A stretch of DNA of 64,000 nucleotides from Vibrio pomeroyi (lineage in GTDB: Bacteria > Pseudomonadota > Gammaproteobacteria > Enterobacterales > Vibrionaceae). The position numbers and the translations under genes were made by a program. The notes beneath the pieces were generated by a model, which saw only the letters and a list, made by a program, of their open reading frames with translations, made no database searches and was not told where the DNA came from. Position 1 is the stretch's first letter, and every line of letters starts with the position of its first letter. The stretch covers positions 434,001 to 498,000 of the forward strand of contig CP090855.1 of assembly GCA_041879425.1 (NCBI GenBank). Direction: 5' to 3'. Below, one piece after another: positions 17,595 through 28,300 of this stretch.

Positions 17595-18125
17595 TTATAG
17601 CGTTACTGCTTTGGCCATACCTGCTTCTGCGTGTCCTGGGATATTGCAGGCAAATTCTACGTGATTATCACCGTGAAAATGCCACAGCATCTGTTTCGCT
17701 TTGCCCGGCTTAACCGTGACTGTACTGCCCGAGTCATGAGCGTGATTACCCATATTTTTCATCATCTCACGATGCTCTAACTGCTCTGAAGCAGAACCAA
17801 TCGAGAATTCGTGGTCAATCTTGCCTGTGTTCATCACGACGAACTGCACTACGTCATTTGGCTCAATATCAACCTTGTTCTTAAAGGTGATTCTCATGTC
17901 ATCACTCAGTAGAACATGAACCACTTTATCGGGTTTAGCGCCTTGAGCTGGCATGCCAACTTCCGACATACCTTCCATGTCCATCATTCCATCCATATTC
18001 ATCATCTTCGAATGGTCCATCTTTCCACCCTTCATCATGCTGTGATCCATCTTTGAATGATCCATTTCAGCAAAGGCGCTTGCAGTAGTCAGTGTTAGAG
18101 CGATAGCAATTAGTGTCTTTTTCAT
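17595..18125 (-). CDS. Methionine-rich cupredoxin, CopI-like copper-resistance protein
   Basis: A 176-residue periplasmic protein. A signal peptide (1-19) is followed by a Met/His/Asp-rich segment (about 20-58, repeats of M-D-H-S-K-M) typical of copper(I) capture. A plastocyanin/azurin-like domain comes next. Its type-1 copper ligands are visible as the His in G-K-I-D-H-E-F-S near residue 103 and the C-terminal group Cys (F-A-C-N-I-P-G-H) with the following His and Met. The gene lies at the end of the CusABC cluster and should bind or oxidise periplasmic copper. It resembles CopI-type proteins known in Vibrio. Confidence 0.85.
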   Translation of the reverse strand: MKKTLIAIALTLTTASAFAEMDHSKMDHSMMKGGKMDHSKMMNMDGMMDMEGMSEVGMPAQGAKPDKVVHVLLSDDMRITFKNKVDIEPNDVVQFVVMNTGKIDHEFSIGSASEQLEHREMMKNMGNHAHDSGSTVTVKPGKAKQMLWHFHGDNHVEFACNIPGHAEAGMAKAVTL

Positions 18126-18231
18126 GGTCGTTCCTTAGATTAATTCAGATATTTATTTGTTAGTTTCACATGTTCATGTGGTACGCCCTTACCCACTCTG
18201 TTTTGGTAAGTAAGGACAAGTAATCAATACG

Positions 18232-21200
18232 TTATTTGTTTGTCTCGTTTTGGCTGCGAGTGATCTCACGCTGCTTCCAGAGCTTAAAGATTGCGGGCAG
18301 CACCAGTAGAGTAAGCAGCAGTGCAGACGCCATTCCGCCTATCATCGGCGCAGCGATTCGTTGCATCACTTCAGAGCCTGTTCCTTCGCCATACATGATT
18401 GGAATTAGGCCAATGATCACCGTAAGAACCGTCATCATTACTGGACGAACACGAAGCCCTGCCCCTTCACGAATGGCATCAGTTAGGTCAGCTTGTTTAA
18501 GTGTTTGTTGGTTCTCCTCTGCATCGAGCTTTTTGTAATGCCAAGCTTGGTTGAGATACACCAACATGATCACACCTATCTCAACAGCAACCCCGGCAAG
18601 CGCGATGAAGCCCACACCCACCGCAATGGAGAAGTTGTAATTGAGGACATGCATTAGCCATAGGCCGCCAACCATCGCGAGTGGCAATGTCAGCATAATC
18701 ATCATCACCTCACCGACACGGCGGAAGCTTAGATAGAGCAACAACATGATGATGGCGATGGTGATTGGCACAACGACACTTAAACGTTCTTTGGCGCGCT
18801 CCATGTATTCGTATTGACCAGACCAGGCGAGCGAGTAACCCGCCGGTAATACAACTTGGTCAGCAACGACTTGCTGCGCTTCTGCCACGTAAGAACCAAG
18901 GTCACGACCATCAATGTCCACGAATACCCAACCGTTAGGACGCGCATTCTCTGTTTTAATCATTGGCGGGCCATCTTCGTAACGAATATCCGCAACATCA
19001 GATAAAGCGATACGAGCACCGTTTGGCGTAACGAGTGGCAAGTTCTGCAATTTAACGACAGAGTCACGATAGCTTTGTGGGTAACGTACATTGATTGGAT
19101 AACGTTCTAGCCCCTCAACGGTTTCGCCCACATTCATGCCACCCACCGCAGTCGAGATAACCTGTTGCACTTCTTTAATGCTCAAGCCATATCGCGCAGC
19201 CGAGCGACGCTTGATGTCTATCGTCACATAACGACCACCAGCCACACGTTCGGCATACACAGAAGCCGTACCACTGACACCATTCAAGATAGGTTCAAGT
19301 TGCGAACCAATATCTTCAATCACGCTCAGATCCGGGCCTGCGATTTTGATACCAATGGGGGTTTTAATACCAGTCGCTAACATGTCGATACGGGTTTTGA
19401 TTGGCATCACCCACGCATTGGTTAAACCGGGGAACTGAATCAGATCATCAAACTCTTTACGCAGCGACTCCGTAGTGACACCGTCACGCCAATCATCTCG
19501 AGGTTTCAGCTGAATAACCGTTTCAATCATGGTGAGTGGTGCAGGATCGGTTGCCGTTTCCGCACGTCCGATTTTGCCCCATGTGGTTTCAACTTCTGGG
19601 ATGGTCTTGATCAGCTTATTGGTTTGCTGCAGCAATTCACGAGCCTTACCTATTGAGATACCCGGATACGTGGTTGGCATGTACATCAAATCCCCTTCGT
19701 CCAAAGGAGGAATGAACTCACTACCAAGCTTGCTGGTTGGGTAATAGGCAGACGCCATTAAGCCAAGTGCGATAACAATCATCACCTTTGGATATTTTAG
19801 GCTGAGGTTTAGAAGCGGCTTGTACATCGCCACTAGGCTGCGGTTCACCGGGTTTTTGTGTTCAGGTAGCACGTTGCCGCGAATGAAGTAACCCATTAGC
19901 ACAGGCACAAGCGTGATAGCCAAACCAGCGGCGGCGGCCATCGCATACGTCTTGGTAAACGCAAGTGGCGAGAACATCTTGCCTTCTTGTCCTTCTAACG
20001 CGAACACAGGCACAAAACTCAAGGTAATGATGATGAGCGAGAAGAACAGTGGCGCACCAACTTCTTCTGCCGCTTTGCCAATTACCTGCCAACGGTTTTT
20101 GTCAGTGAGCGGAGTCCGTTCAATGTGTTTATGAACGTTCTCGATCATTACTATGGCACCATCTACCATGGCGCCAATCGCAATCGCAATCCCTCCAAGA
20201 GACATGATATTGGCGTTAATACCCTGCCAATGCATCACAATGAATGCACCCAAGATACCGACAGGCAGACTTAGAGCGATAACCAACGACGAACGGATAT
20301 GGAACAGAAACAGCGCACACACGATCGCAACCACGATGAACTCTTCAGCCAGCTTCTTCCATAGGTTTTCAACGGCTGAATCAATCAAAGTTGAACGGTC
20401 ATAAGTCGCGACAATCTCGACACCATCAGGTAAGCCCGCTTGCAGTTCAGCGAGTTTGGATTTAACCGAGTCGATCACTTCACTGGCATTTTCACCAAAG
20501 CGCATCACGATAACGCCGCCAACCGCTTCGCCCTCACCATTGAGTTCAGAGATACCACGACGCATTTGCGGGCCAAGGTTAATGTCAGCAATGTCACCTA
20601 ATAGCAGCGGAGTACCTTTGTCGGTCACTTTTAACGGCAGAGATTGAATGTCTTCGATGCTTGTCAGGTAACCGGTCGTACGAACCATGTGTTCGGCTTC
20701 GGCAATCTCAACCACTGAGGCACCTGTTTCTTGATTACCATCTTGGATTGCCTTGTTGACTTGCTGAAGCGTCAGGTCATATGCACGTAACTTGGCAGGA
20801 TCAATCTGTACTTGGTACTGCTTCACCATGCCGCCAACGGTCGCCACTTCAGACACGCCTTCTACGGTTTGCAATTCATACTTCAAGAACCAATCTTGCA
20901 AGCTGCGAAGTTCCGCTAAGTCATGCTGACCGGTTTTATCTTGCAACACGTAGCTGTAAACCCAGCCCACACCGGTTGCATCTGGCCCTAGTGTTGGCTT
21001 GGCACTCGATGGCAAGTTAGGTGCAACTTGGCTTAAGTACTCCAACACTCGTGAACGCGCCCAGTACATATCGGTATCGTCATTGAAGATGATATAGACA
21101 TAAGAATCACCAAAGAACGAGTAACCACGAACCGTTTCAGCTCCTGGTACAGCTAACATGGCGGTGGTCAATGGATAAGTCACCTGATCCTCGACCACCT

Positions 21201-21375
21201 GCGGGGCTTGCCCCGGATAACTGGTTTTGATGATCACCTGAACGTCTGACAAATCAGGAATGGCATCGACCGGTGTATTTTTAACGCTGTATAAGCCGCC
21301 AAATACGATGGCTACAGTGGCAACCAGCACTAAGAATCGGTTACTGATAGACCAGCGAATGATTGCATTGATCAT
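18232..21375 (-). CDS. cusA: CusA-type heavy-metal efflux RND pump
   Basis: A 1047-residue inner-membrane RND transporter of the heavy-metal family. It begins MINAIIRWSISNRFLVL and has two large periplasmic loops. The central transmembrane block carries the proton-relay motif GAMVDGAIVMIEN (about 400), and the segment RIDMLATGIKTPIGIKIAG lies at about 685. Two of the three periplasmic Met residues that bind Cu(I)/Ag(I) in E. coli CusA seem retained (APLTM and RIDM). The third appears as Leu (ARELLQ); this alignment is from memory. It overlaps the CusB gene by ATGA, so the two are translationally coupled. Confidence 0.93.
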   Translation of the reverse strand: MINAIIRWSISNRFLVLVATVAIVFGGLYSVKNTPVDAIPDLSDVQVIIKTSYPGQAPQVVEDQVTYPLTTAMLAVPGAETVRGYSFFGDSYVYIIFNDDTDMYWARSRVLEYLSQVAPNLPSSAKPTLGPDATGVGWVYSYVLQDKTGQHDLAELRSLQDWFLKYELQTVEGVSEVATVGGMVKQYQVQIDPAKLRAYDLTLQQVNKAIQDGNQETGASVVEIAEAEHMVRTTGYLTSIEDIQSLPLKVTDKGTPLLLGDIADINLGPQMRRGISELNGEGEAVGGVIVMRFGENASEVIDSVKSKLAELQAGLPDGVEIVATYDRSTLIDSAVENLWKKLAEEFIVVAIVCALFLFHIRSSLVIALSLPVGILGAFIVMHWQGINANIMSLGGIAIAIGAMVDGAIVMIENVHKHIERTPLTDKNRWQVIGKAAEEVGAPLFFSLIIITLSFVPVFALEGQEGKMFSPLAFTKTYAMAAAAGLAITLVPVLMGYFIRGNVLPEHKNPVNRSLVAMYKPLLNLSLKYPKVMIVIALGLMASAYYPTSKLGSEFIPPLDEGDLMYMPTTYPGISIGKARELLQQTNKLIKTIPEVETTWGKIGRAETATDPAPLTMIETVIQLKPRDDWRDGVTTESLRKEFDDLIQFPGLTNAWVMPIKTRIDMLATGIKTPIGIKIAGPDLSVIEDIGSQLEPILNGVSGTASVYAERVAGGRYVTIDIKRRSAARYGLSIKEVQQVISTAVGGMNVGETVEGLERYPINVRYPQSYRDSVVKLQNLPLVTPNGARIALSDVADIRYEDGPPMIKTENARPNGWVFVDIDGRDLGSYVAEAQQVVADQVVLPAGYSLAWSGQYEYMERAKERLSVVVPITIAIIMLLLYLSFRRVGEVMMIMLTLPLAMVGGLWLMHVLNYNFSIAVGVGFIALAGVAVEIGVIMLVYLNQAWHYKKLDAEENQQTLKQADLTDAIREGAGLRVRPVMMTVLTVIIGLIPIMYGEGTGSEVMQRIAAPMIGGMASALLLTLLVLPAIFKLWKQREITRSQNETNK

Positions 21376-23111
21376 AGTTCGCCCTCACCCGTGCTATTCG
21401 TCGGTTCGAGAGATTTGAGCACATAATCAGAACCTTGCTTCGCCACTAGAAACCGAATGGTTTGACCCTCGGCAAACTCAGATAAATCAAGGTCGTCACT
21501 AGCTTGGAAGTTCATTTCACCCGCTTTCCAATTCCACTCAGGGACTGGTTGATGCTTTACGGTGATCATGCCAAAATCTGCCATCAACATGGTGATGTTA
21601 CCCTTCACCCACACTTCACCCGCCATTTGATGCTCGCTGACCTTGTAATCAACAACTTCATATTGGCCTGATTCCGTTTTCATCATTTCAAAATCCACCA
21701 CTTTCCCGCGCTTAAGCTGACTGATGTCCAAGCCTTCAGCGAAGGTGAAGTTCATCACCATGCCCGGCCAATCCCATTCAGGAACGGGTTGGTGATTGAT
21801 GGTCGCCATACGGCTGCCTTGCATCACATCTGCAATTTCACCTTTTGCCCAAGCTGTGTCTGCTTGCTCTTCCACACCACTGATTCGTGATAAATCCGCT
21901 GATTGGCTAGATTCAGAATCCAGCATGAAGTGCGCTGATGTCACAATGTGTTCGCCTTGTGTGAGCCCTTGCAACACTTCGATCTTGTCACCCGCTTCAC
22001 GACCTACTTCAATGCGTGCTGAACGGTATTTACCTTCACCTTCAGACAACACAACACGAGTCATGCCACCGGAATGGATAACCGATGAACTAGGAATGGT
22101 AAGAACTTGATCGTCACTGATTGGTTTCAGTGCAATATTGGCGAACATGTTCGGTTTGAGCTCGCCATTAGGGTTAGAGAACTTCAAGCGAACGCGTAAG
22201 GTTCGAGTTTTAGGATCAAGAATCGGATATACGTAATCCACATTGCCTTGCCACTCTTTGCCCGGAATCGCATCAAGTGTCATCTCTGCGTTACTGCCCG
22301 ACGAGATCCAGTGCGCTTGACGTTCAAACACTTCGGCATCAACCCATACTTCGTCTAGAGGACCAGCACTGATGACTGCTTGAGCAGGCGAAAGATAACC
22401 ACCCTCACGAATATTGAGGCTAGCGATAACGCCATCTGCAGGCGCTTTGATTTCTATGGTTTGTGAAGCCTTGCCTTGACGAGTAATCGAGCGAATCTGC
22501 GCTTTATCAACGCCCAAGGTAACCAAACGTTCAGTCGATCCTTTGATCAACCCTTTACGACCGGTTTTGTATGCACTCAGCAGCTCTTCTTGCGCCTTAA
22601 CAAGCTCTGGAGAGTAAAGCGTGAAGAGTACATCGCCCTTATTCACTTTCTCACCAACCGCATTGATATACAGTTTCTCAACCCAGCCAGCTGCTCTTAC
22701 GTTGGTTTGCCACAAAGAACTCTCGTCGAACGCCACATAACCGACAGTTTCAATGCGTGGCGACAAAGACTCCAACTCAACCTTTGCTGTTTTAACGCCG
22801 AGATTGTTCTCTACTGACGGGTCAATAAATACAGTGCCAGCTTTGTCTGAGCCACCACTTAAGTCATCGGTATAAACAGGAATCAGATCCATGCCCATTG
22901 GTGATTTACCCGGCTCGTCGCGCTGATAATTTGGATCCATTGGTGCCACCCAATATAAGGGTTCATCGTTCGCAGGTGCGGACGCGTTTCCCTCAATAGC
23001 CCCAGCCATTGCGGATATGTCGTGTGCCTGGTTAGCTAGAAAATGATTCGCACCAAAACCTAATGCGCCACCAACCAACAAAGCGATTGTTGCTACTTTT
23101 ACTGAACTCAT
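21372..23111 (-). CDS. cusB: CusB-type periplasmic adaptor with two C-terminal CusF-like domains
   Basis: A 579-residue membrane-fusion protein. A signal anchor (1-27) is followed by a heavy-metal-binding segment near 50-80 (YWVAPMDP with SPMGMDLIPVY). The usual hairpin, lipoyl and barrel domains extend to about 400. Two CusF-like OB folds follow, each centred on H-Q-P-V-P-E-W. The first (about 444) keeps the full metal set His, Trp and the M-V-M pair. The second (about 524) reads W-K-A-G-E-M, losing one Met. CusF is normally a separate chaperone that passes Cu(I)/Ag(I) to CusB, so this protein carries its own chaperone domains. It is the central gene of the efflux operon. Confidence 0.92.
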   Translation of the reverse strand: MSSVKVATIALLVGGALGFGANHFLANQAHDISAMAGAIEGNASAPANDEPLYWVAPMDPNYQRDEPGKSPMGMDLIPVYTDDLSGGSDKAGTVFIDPSVENNLGVKTAKVELESLSPRIETVGYVAFDESSLWQTNVRAAGWVEKLYINAVGEKVNKGDVLFTLYSPELVKAQEELLSAYKTGRKGLIKGSTERLVTLGVDKAQIRSITRQGKASQTIEIKAPADGVIASLNIREGGYLSPAQAVISAGPLDEVWVDAEVFERQAHWISSGSNAEMTLDAIPGKEWQGNVDYVYPILDPKTRTLRVRLKFSNPNGELKPNMFANIALKPISDDQVLTIPSSSVIHSGGMTRVVLSEGEGKYRSARIEVGREAGDKIEVLQGLTQGEHIVTSAHFMLDSESSQSADLSRISGVEEQADTAWAKGEIADVMQGSRMATINHQPVPEWDWPGMVMNFTFAEGLDISQLKRGKVVDFEMMKTESGQYEVVDYKVSEHQMAGEVWVKGNITMLMADFGMITVKHQPVPEWNWKAGEMNFQASDDLDLSEFAEGQTIRFLVAKQGSDYVLKSLEPTNSTGEGEL

Positions 23112-23121
23112 TATGTATCCC

Positions 23122-24555
23122 TTACTGATTTTCTGTGGTTACAAGTTGTGGTTGGTTTACTTGGTATTCAAAACCACTGACTAACGCCGCCAGTTTGCTG
23201 TTAACGATGTTGAAATCGGTGATCAAACGTTGTTGATCTAACTTAAGCGCCAGCTCATCGGTCGTTGCTAAAATGACATCGTTGAACTGAGCGGTATTGT
23301 TTTGATAGCCCCTCTCAACCGCGCTGATTCGTGCTGCGATTTGAGGAAGCAAGGACGTTTGATAGCGATCTAATCGCTGGATCAGATTTGATCTGTCCAC
23401 CAACAATGCGTTTACTTGCGCATTCATTTGGGAGAGTAAGGTGTCTTTTTGAGATTTAGCAGCGCCAACTTGGTGTTGAGCCGCAGACAAGGTTTTGTCT
23501 TGTCGATTACCTGTAAATAAAGGGATGTCGACCGTTAGATAAGCACTGACAAGATCAGAAGCTGGTTCACCTGCCATGTTGTTCGCTTGTCGGTGGGCAT
23601 ACATGACTTCTACACCAAACTGAGGTGTGTACGCTTGTTCTGCCAATTCAACTTGTGTCTGATTAGACGAGATAGTCGCGTCCGTTATCTTAACGAGCGG
23701 ATGCTCCATCAACAGTTGATAGTGCTTAGTTGAATCGATATTGGTTGCTAGTTTATTTTCCAACACCGACCAATCAATTTGGTTCGTCGCTTTGAGTGTG
23801 CCCTGAGAGCCAAGAGCCAGAGAGCTAATCGCTTGAGCCCCTAACCAATCCGAACCCAACCATTCAGAAAGCTGAGAGATTAAACGACGCTGAACTTGCT
23901 GATTTGCCAGCAGTTTCTCATCAAGTTTGCTGACTTGAAGCTGAGCATTAAGCAGATCTTGCGCTTCGCTTTTGCCAATCGAGTAATTGGTTTGCACGTA
24001 GTTCTCTAGTTCAACCAAAAGGCGTCGGTTTTCACGCATCACACCTTCTGCGACTTGCTGGTAACCCAACTCAAGCCATAGCTGCGTCATACTGTTAGCA
24101 ACAGTCAATTCACGAGCCTTAACTTGAAGAGCGAGTCCATCGGCTTGCTGACTTGCCTTTTTCTGCTGAAGATCAAGCGTATTGCCACGCTCGAATTGCT
24201 GCATCAAACCGACCGAAATATTGGTCATCGGGTCTTCGTCGAATTGAAAACTATCGACTGGCAAGCCACCGAATCCGACTTTAAGCTTCGGGTCCATCAG
24301 CGTGGCGCTCGCAATACCGGTTTCCCTCATCGCTTGCGACTGAGCAAAGTACTGTTTGCGATTGCTGTCTTGGTTCAATGCTATTTCAATCAATGTATTG
24401 AGTTGCTGAGACGAGCTTTGTTTATCAACTTGTGTAGAAACAGGAGCCGCAGCTAAAACACTACCTGAAATAAAGGCAGTGCTTGAAATAAAGGCAGCAG
24501 CAACCACGACACTCGCGTTTATTTCAAACACGGAGTTTGTTGGTTTTATATTCAC
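23122..24555 (-). CDS. TolC-family outer-membrane channel (CusC role)
   Basis: A 477-residue outer-membrane efflux protein. The hydrophobic signal region lies at about residues 15-36. Two TolC-type repeats of long helices follow, with the V-E-L-A-E-Q-A-Y-T-P-Q-F-G-V-E phrase in the second. It is the channel partner of the CusB/CusA proteins encoded 10 bases downstream. The start codon is GTG. It is shorter in signature detail than E. coli CusC and lacks an obvious lipobox, so the symbol is not assigned. Confidence 0.88.
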   Translation of the reverse strand: MNIKPTNSVFEINASVVVAAAFISSTAFISGSVLAAAPVSTQVDKQSSSQQLNTLIEIALNQDSNRKQYFAQSQAMRETGIASATLMDPKLKVGFGGLPVDSFQFDEDPMTNISVGLMQQFERGNTLDLQQKKASQQADGLALQVKARELTVANSMTQLWLELGYQQVAEGVMRENRRLLVELENYVQTNYSIGKSEAQDLLNAQLQVSKLDEKLLANQQVQRRLISQLSEWLGSDWLGAQAISSLALGSQGTLKATNQIDWSVLENKLATNIDSTKHYQLLMEHPLVKITDATISSNQTQVELAEQAYTPQFGVEVMYAHRQANNMAGEPASDLVSAYLTVDIPLFTGNRQDKTLSAAQHQVGAAKSQKDTLLSQMNAQVNALLVDRSNLIQRLDRYQTSLLPQIAARISAVERGYQNNTAQFNDVILATTDELALKLDQQRLITDFNIVNSKLAALVSGFEYQVNQPQLVTTENQ

Positions 24556-24648
24556 AATGAATGTCCATATCTAGCGTTAAATAACGCATATAAAAGATTG
24601 GCGTATCAGGTTTATGAGGCTGATATCGCTATGTTTTTAGATATAGAT

Positions 24649-25113
24649 TTATGCGGTGGGTGGGCGTAACAGAGATTGAGCACGTGCGACTTTCTGTCCA
24701 ATAATGACAGATTGAAAACGAGCTAATGAAGAGATAAATGGATTAGCGGCTTGAACAGCCTGAATTGGATAAGAAGTTGCAGAACACACTGAGGCGCAGC
24801 AATCGGCACTCGAACAATGGTTACCCATCATGTGGCCGCCGTCTTCGCTCATTGAAGACATATCGCATTGAGCCATCATGTCATGAGCACTCATACTCGA
24901 GTGTTCGGCGTGTACTTCTTCACTCATCACATGGCATCCTGCCATTGAATCACTGGCCGAAGTATCGCTGTGGTAACAAGCCGATTTGCTCGAGCTCATT
25001 TCCATCATCATTACTTCCGTCATCATGGCTGATGAGCTTGAAGCATAGCTAGACATCAACATCGCGATGATGCTGAAAACAGTAATCCAAGTTGTTCGGA
25101 ATGTGTTTGTCAT
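24649..25113 (-). CDS. Met/His/Cys-rich small secreted protein of the copper operon
   Basis: A 154-residue protein. It has an N-terminal hydrophobic segment (1-27) and a central part extremely rich in Met, His, Ser, Cys and Asp (for example AHDMMAQCDMSSMSEDGGHM and SADCCASVC). The C-terminal region ends in S-L-L-R-P-P. Such endings occur in small copper-inducible proteins of the CopL/DUF2946 kind; this comparison is from memory. It is the first gene behind the MerR-type promoter, with AAAGGT before the start, so a periplasmic copper-binding role is likely. Confidence 0.7.
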   Translation of the reverse strand: MTNTFRTTWITVFSIIAMLMSSYASSSSAMMTEVMMMEMSSSKSACYHSDTSASDSMAGCHVMSEEVHAEHSSMSAHDMMAQCDMSSMSEDGGHMMGNHCSSADCCASVCSATSYPIQAVQAANPFISSLARFQSVIIGQKVARAQSLLRPPTA

Positions 25114-25138
25114 AGCTAACCTTTAAATTTATAAGAAG

Positions 25139-25169
25139 ACTATAAAGGTTACCCTTAGGGTAAGGTCAA
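25139..25169 (-). promoter_or_regulatory. CueR/MerR-type copper promoter
   Basis: Read on the minus strand, a -35 TTGACC and a -10 TATAGT are separated by exactly 19 bases. The spacer contains the palindrome TTACCCTAAGGGTAA. An over-long 19-bp spacer holding a dyad is the hallmark of promoters switched by MerR-family activators such as CueR, and the ACCTTACC wording fits CueR operators. It drives the copper operon starting at 25113. No cueR gene lies in the window. Confidence 0.8.
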
Positions 25170-25367
25170 GCTTGTTAAGCGTTATCTTTAACTAATCGAT
25201 GAAATTTTTAACTAATTGACCAAGGATTATTCAACACGCCTTACACTAAAGTGAGAGAGTCGTTTGATTTAAGGAAATTTTCTTTAAAAATTATCCGATT
25301 ACCTCGCGAAACCTCTATCTGTGTATTTTACTTAAGAAAGTGCAACCAAGATTCACGGATGAGAAAA

Positions 25368-28300
25368 ATGGCTAACAAAAAAAACGTCGAAGAAAACAAG
25401 AAAAATACAGAAATCAAAAATAAAAAAAGTAACGAGCTAGAACACAACAAACAAACAAAAAAAAAGAAGCTCAGACTACATTCACACCTGAGGGTTAACA
25501 TCCCACTCTTCCAGTCTATCATGATGATCTTACCATCACTGGCTAAGCACGCTGAAGCTACCGAAGGGGCTAGTGATTCTGCCAATGACAAATATTTAAC
25601 AACGGCAAATAGTGTTGTAGATAAAGACATCGTCGATACACACACCAATGCAGCCCCCTCAGAAGGCACTCATCAAAGTACTCAAACAAATGAGAGCCAA
25701 GAAACCCCTGATACCACTGAAAGTCAGGCACCTCACGGGGCAAACACGCATCTAGTTCCTTCTCATCACCTCTCGACGCTTTCACACCCGCAGGTTCATT
25801 ACATCCCTTCAGTCTCCATGCCAACCATTTCAGCAGGAGGCAACGGTCAGCCAACTCATTCAAACACGCCTCCTACACCAACTACACCCGTCACTTTTAT
25901 TCCAGAAGTCATCAAGGGAACGTACGGAGAGCTTCATGTCGATGTAAACGGTCAATACACGTTCATTCTAAACCCCAACTCACCTCAATACATCTTGCTG
26001 AACCAACACCAGCAAGGCACAGATCACTTTGCGTTACACCTATCTAATGGCGCGAGCATCGTTGTTCAGATACCGGTAACGGGTAAGCAAGACTTGCCAA
26101 GTATTTCTGGTGATTTAACAGGGGTCGTTACCGAAGACCACAATATCGATTCACAAGGTTTACTCCATGCAAACGGTAAGATTGACGTCATTGACCCTGA
26201 CCAAAATGAAAGTTCGGTAACCCCAGAAGTTATCTCAGGGAAATATGGCTCATTAACCATAGACGCGAATGGGCACTGGCAGTATCAAGTAGACAACTCG
26301 CTTTCTAACGTTCAAGCGTTGACCGGGGCGACCTCATTGCATGAAAGTTTCACAATCCACACAAAAGATGGCACGCCACAAACCATCGACATGACGATTG
26401 GTGGTAACGATGACAATGCGGTTATCACCGGTGTGGATGCAGGCTCGGTTATAGAAGACCTAACAACTCAGGTACAGGGCCAGCTTTCGGTAACTGACCC
26501 AGACCTTGGAGAGGATCATTTTCAAGCCTCTCAAGTTAATGGCCATCTAGGTACATTAACCATCGACAAAGATGGTGCGTGGACTTACGACCTCGATAAT
26601 ACCAATCCAACCGTGCAAGCCTTGGGTAAAGGCGCGACTGCCACCGATACGGTTACCGTGCATTCGGCAGACGGCACGCCACATCAAATCACAGTTACTG
26701 TTAACGGAACTAACGATAAAGCTGTAATTGGTGGTACTAGCTCCGGTGCTGTAACGGAAGAATCTCAACTTCAAACATCCGGAACGTTAACGATTACTGA
26801 CGTTGATACTGGTGAAGCGCACTTCTCCAATACTGATGTTGCTGGTGCTTTAGGTACGCTCCACCTCAAAGATAATGGGGCTTGGACTTACGATCTCGAT
26901 AACACCAATCCACAAGTGCAAGCCTTGGGCAAAGGCGCGACGGCCACTGATACGATTACCGTGCATTCGGCAGACGGCACGCCACATCAAATCACGGTCA
27001 CAATTAACGGAACCAATGACAAAGCCGTAATTAGTGGTACTAGCTCCGGCTCAGTAAAGGAAGAAACTCAGCTACAAACATCCGGTACATTGATGATTAC
27101 TGACGTCGATACGGGGGAAGCACATTTCTCCAATATTGATATTATCGGTACGTTCGGCACTCTCCACCTAACCGATTCCGGCGCTTGGAGTTACGACCTA
27201 GATAACACCAACCCAGCAGTGCAAGCCTTGGGCAAAGGCGCGACTGCCACCGATACGATTACCGTTCATTCGGCTGATGGTACATCTCACCACGTGACGA
27301 TCATAGTAAACGGCACCAACGATAAAGCCGTAATTGGTGGTACTAGCTTAGGTGTAGTAACGGAAGAATCTCAACTGAAAACATTCGGCACATTGACGAT
27401 TGCTGACGTCGATAGCGGTGAAGCGCACTTCTCCAATACTGATGTTGCTGGTGCTTTAGGCACGCTCCACCTCAAAGATAATGGCACTTGGACTTACGAC
27501 CTCGATAACACCAATCCACAAGTGCAAGCCTTGGGCAAAGGCGCTACTGCCACCGATACGATTACCGTGCATTCGGCAGATGGAACACCACATCAAATCA
27601 CCGTTACTGTTAACGGAACTAACGATAAAGCTGTGATTGGTGGTACAAACTCCGGCGCTGTAACGGAAGAATCTCAACTTCAAATATCCGGCACATTGAC
27701 AATTACTGACGTCGATACCGGTGAAGCGCACTTCTCCAATACTGATGTTGCTGGTGCTTTAGGCACGCTCCACCTCAAAGATAATGGCACTTGGACTTAC
27801 GACCTCGATAACACCAATCCACAAGTGCAAGCCTTGGGCAAAGGCGCTACTGCCACCGATACGATTACCGTGCATTCGGCAGATGGAACACCACATCAAA
27901 TCACCGTTACTGTTAACGGAACTAACGATAAAGCTGTGATTGGTGGTACAAACTCCGGCGCTGTAACGGAAGAATCTCAACTTCAAATATCCGGCACATT
28001 GACAATTACTGACGTCGATACCGGTGAAGCGCACTTCTCCAATACTGATGTTGCTGGTGCTTTAGGCACGCTCCACCTCAAAGATAATGGCACTTGGACT
28101 TACGACCTCGATAACACCAATCCAAAAGTGCAAGCCTTAGGACAAGGCTCTACTGCCACCGATACGATTACCGTGCATTCGGCAGATGGAACACCACATC
28201 AAATCACCGTTACTGTTAACGGAACTAACGATAAAGCTGTGATTGGTGGTACAAACTCCGGCGCTGTAACGGAAGAATCTCAACTTCAGACCTCAGGTAC

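Noticed and set aside
20153..20404. Plus-strand open frames within the CusA and FhuB genes
   Set aside because: They lie antisense to well-supported membrane transporter genes and have no recognisable domains.
25251..25367. Extended N-terminus of the giant adhesin, including two Cys residues
   Set aside because: The stretch has promoter-like AT-rich composition and no ribosome site; the ATG at 25368 begins a more typical sequence. Not proven.
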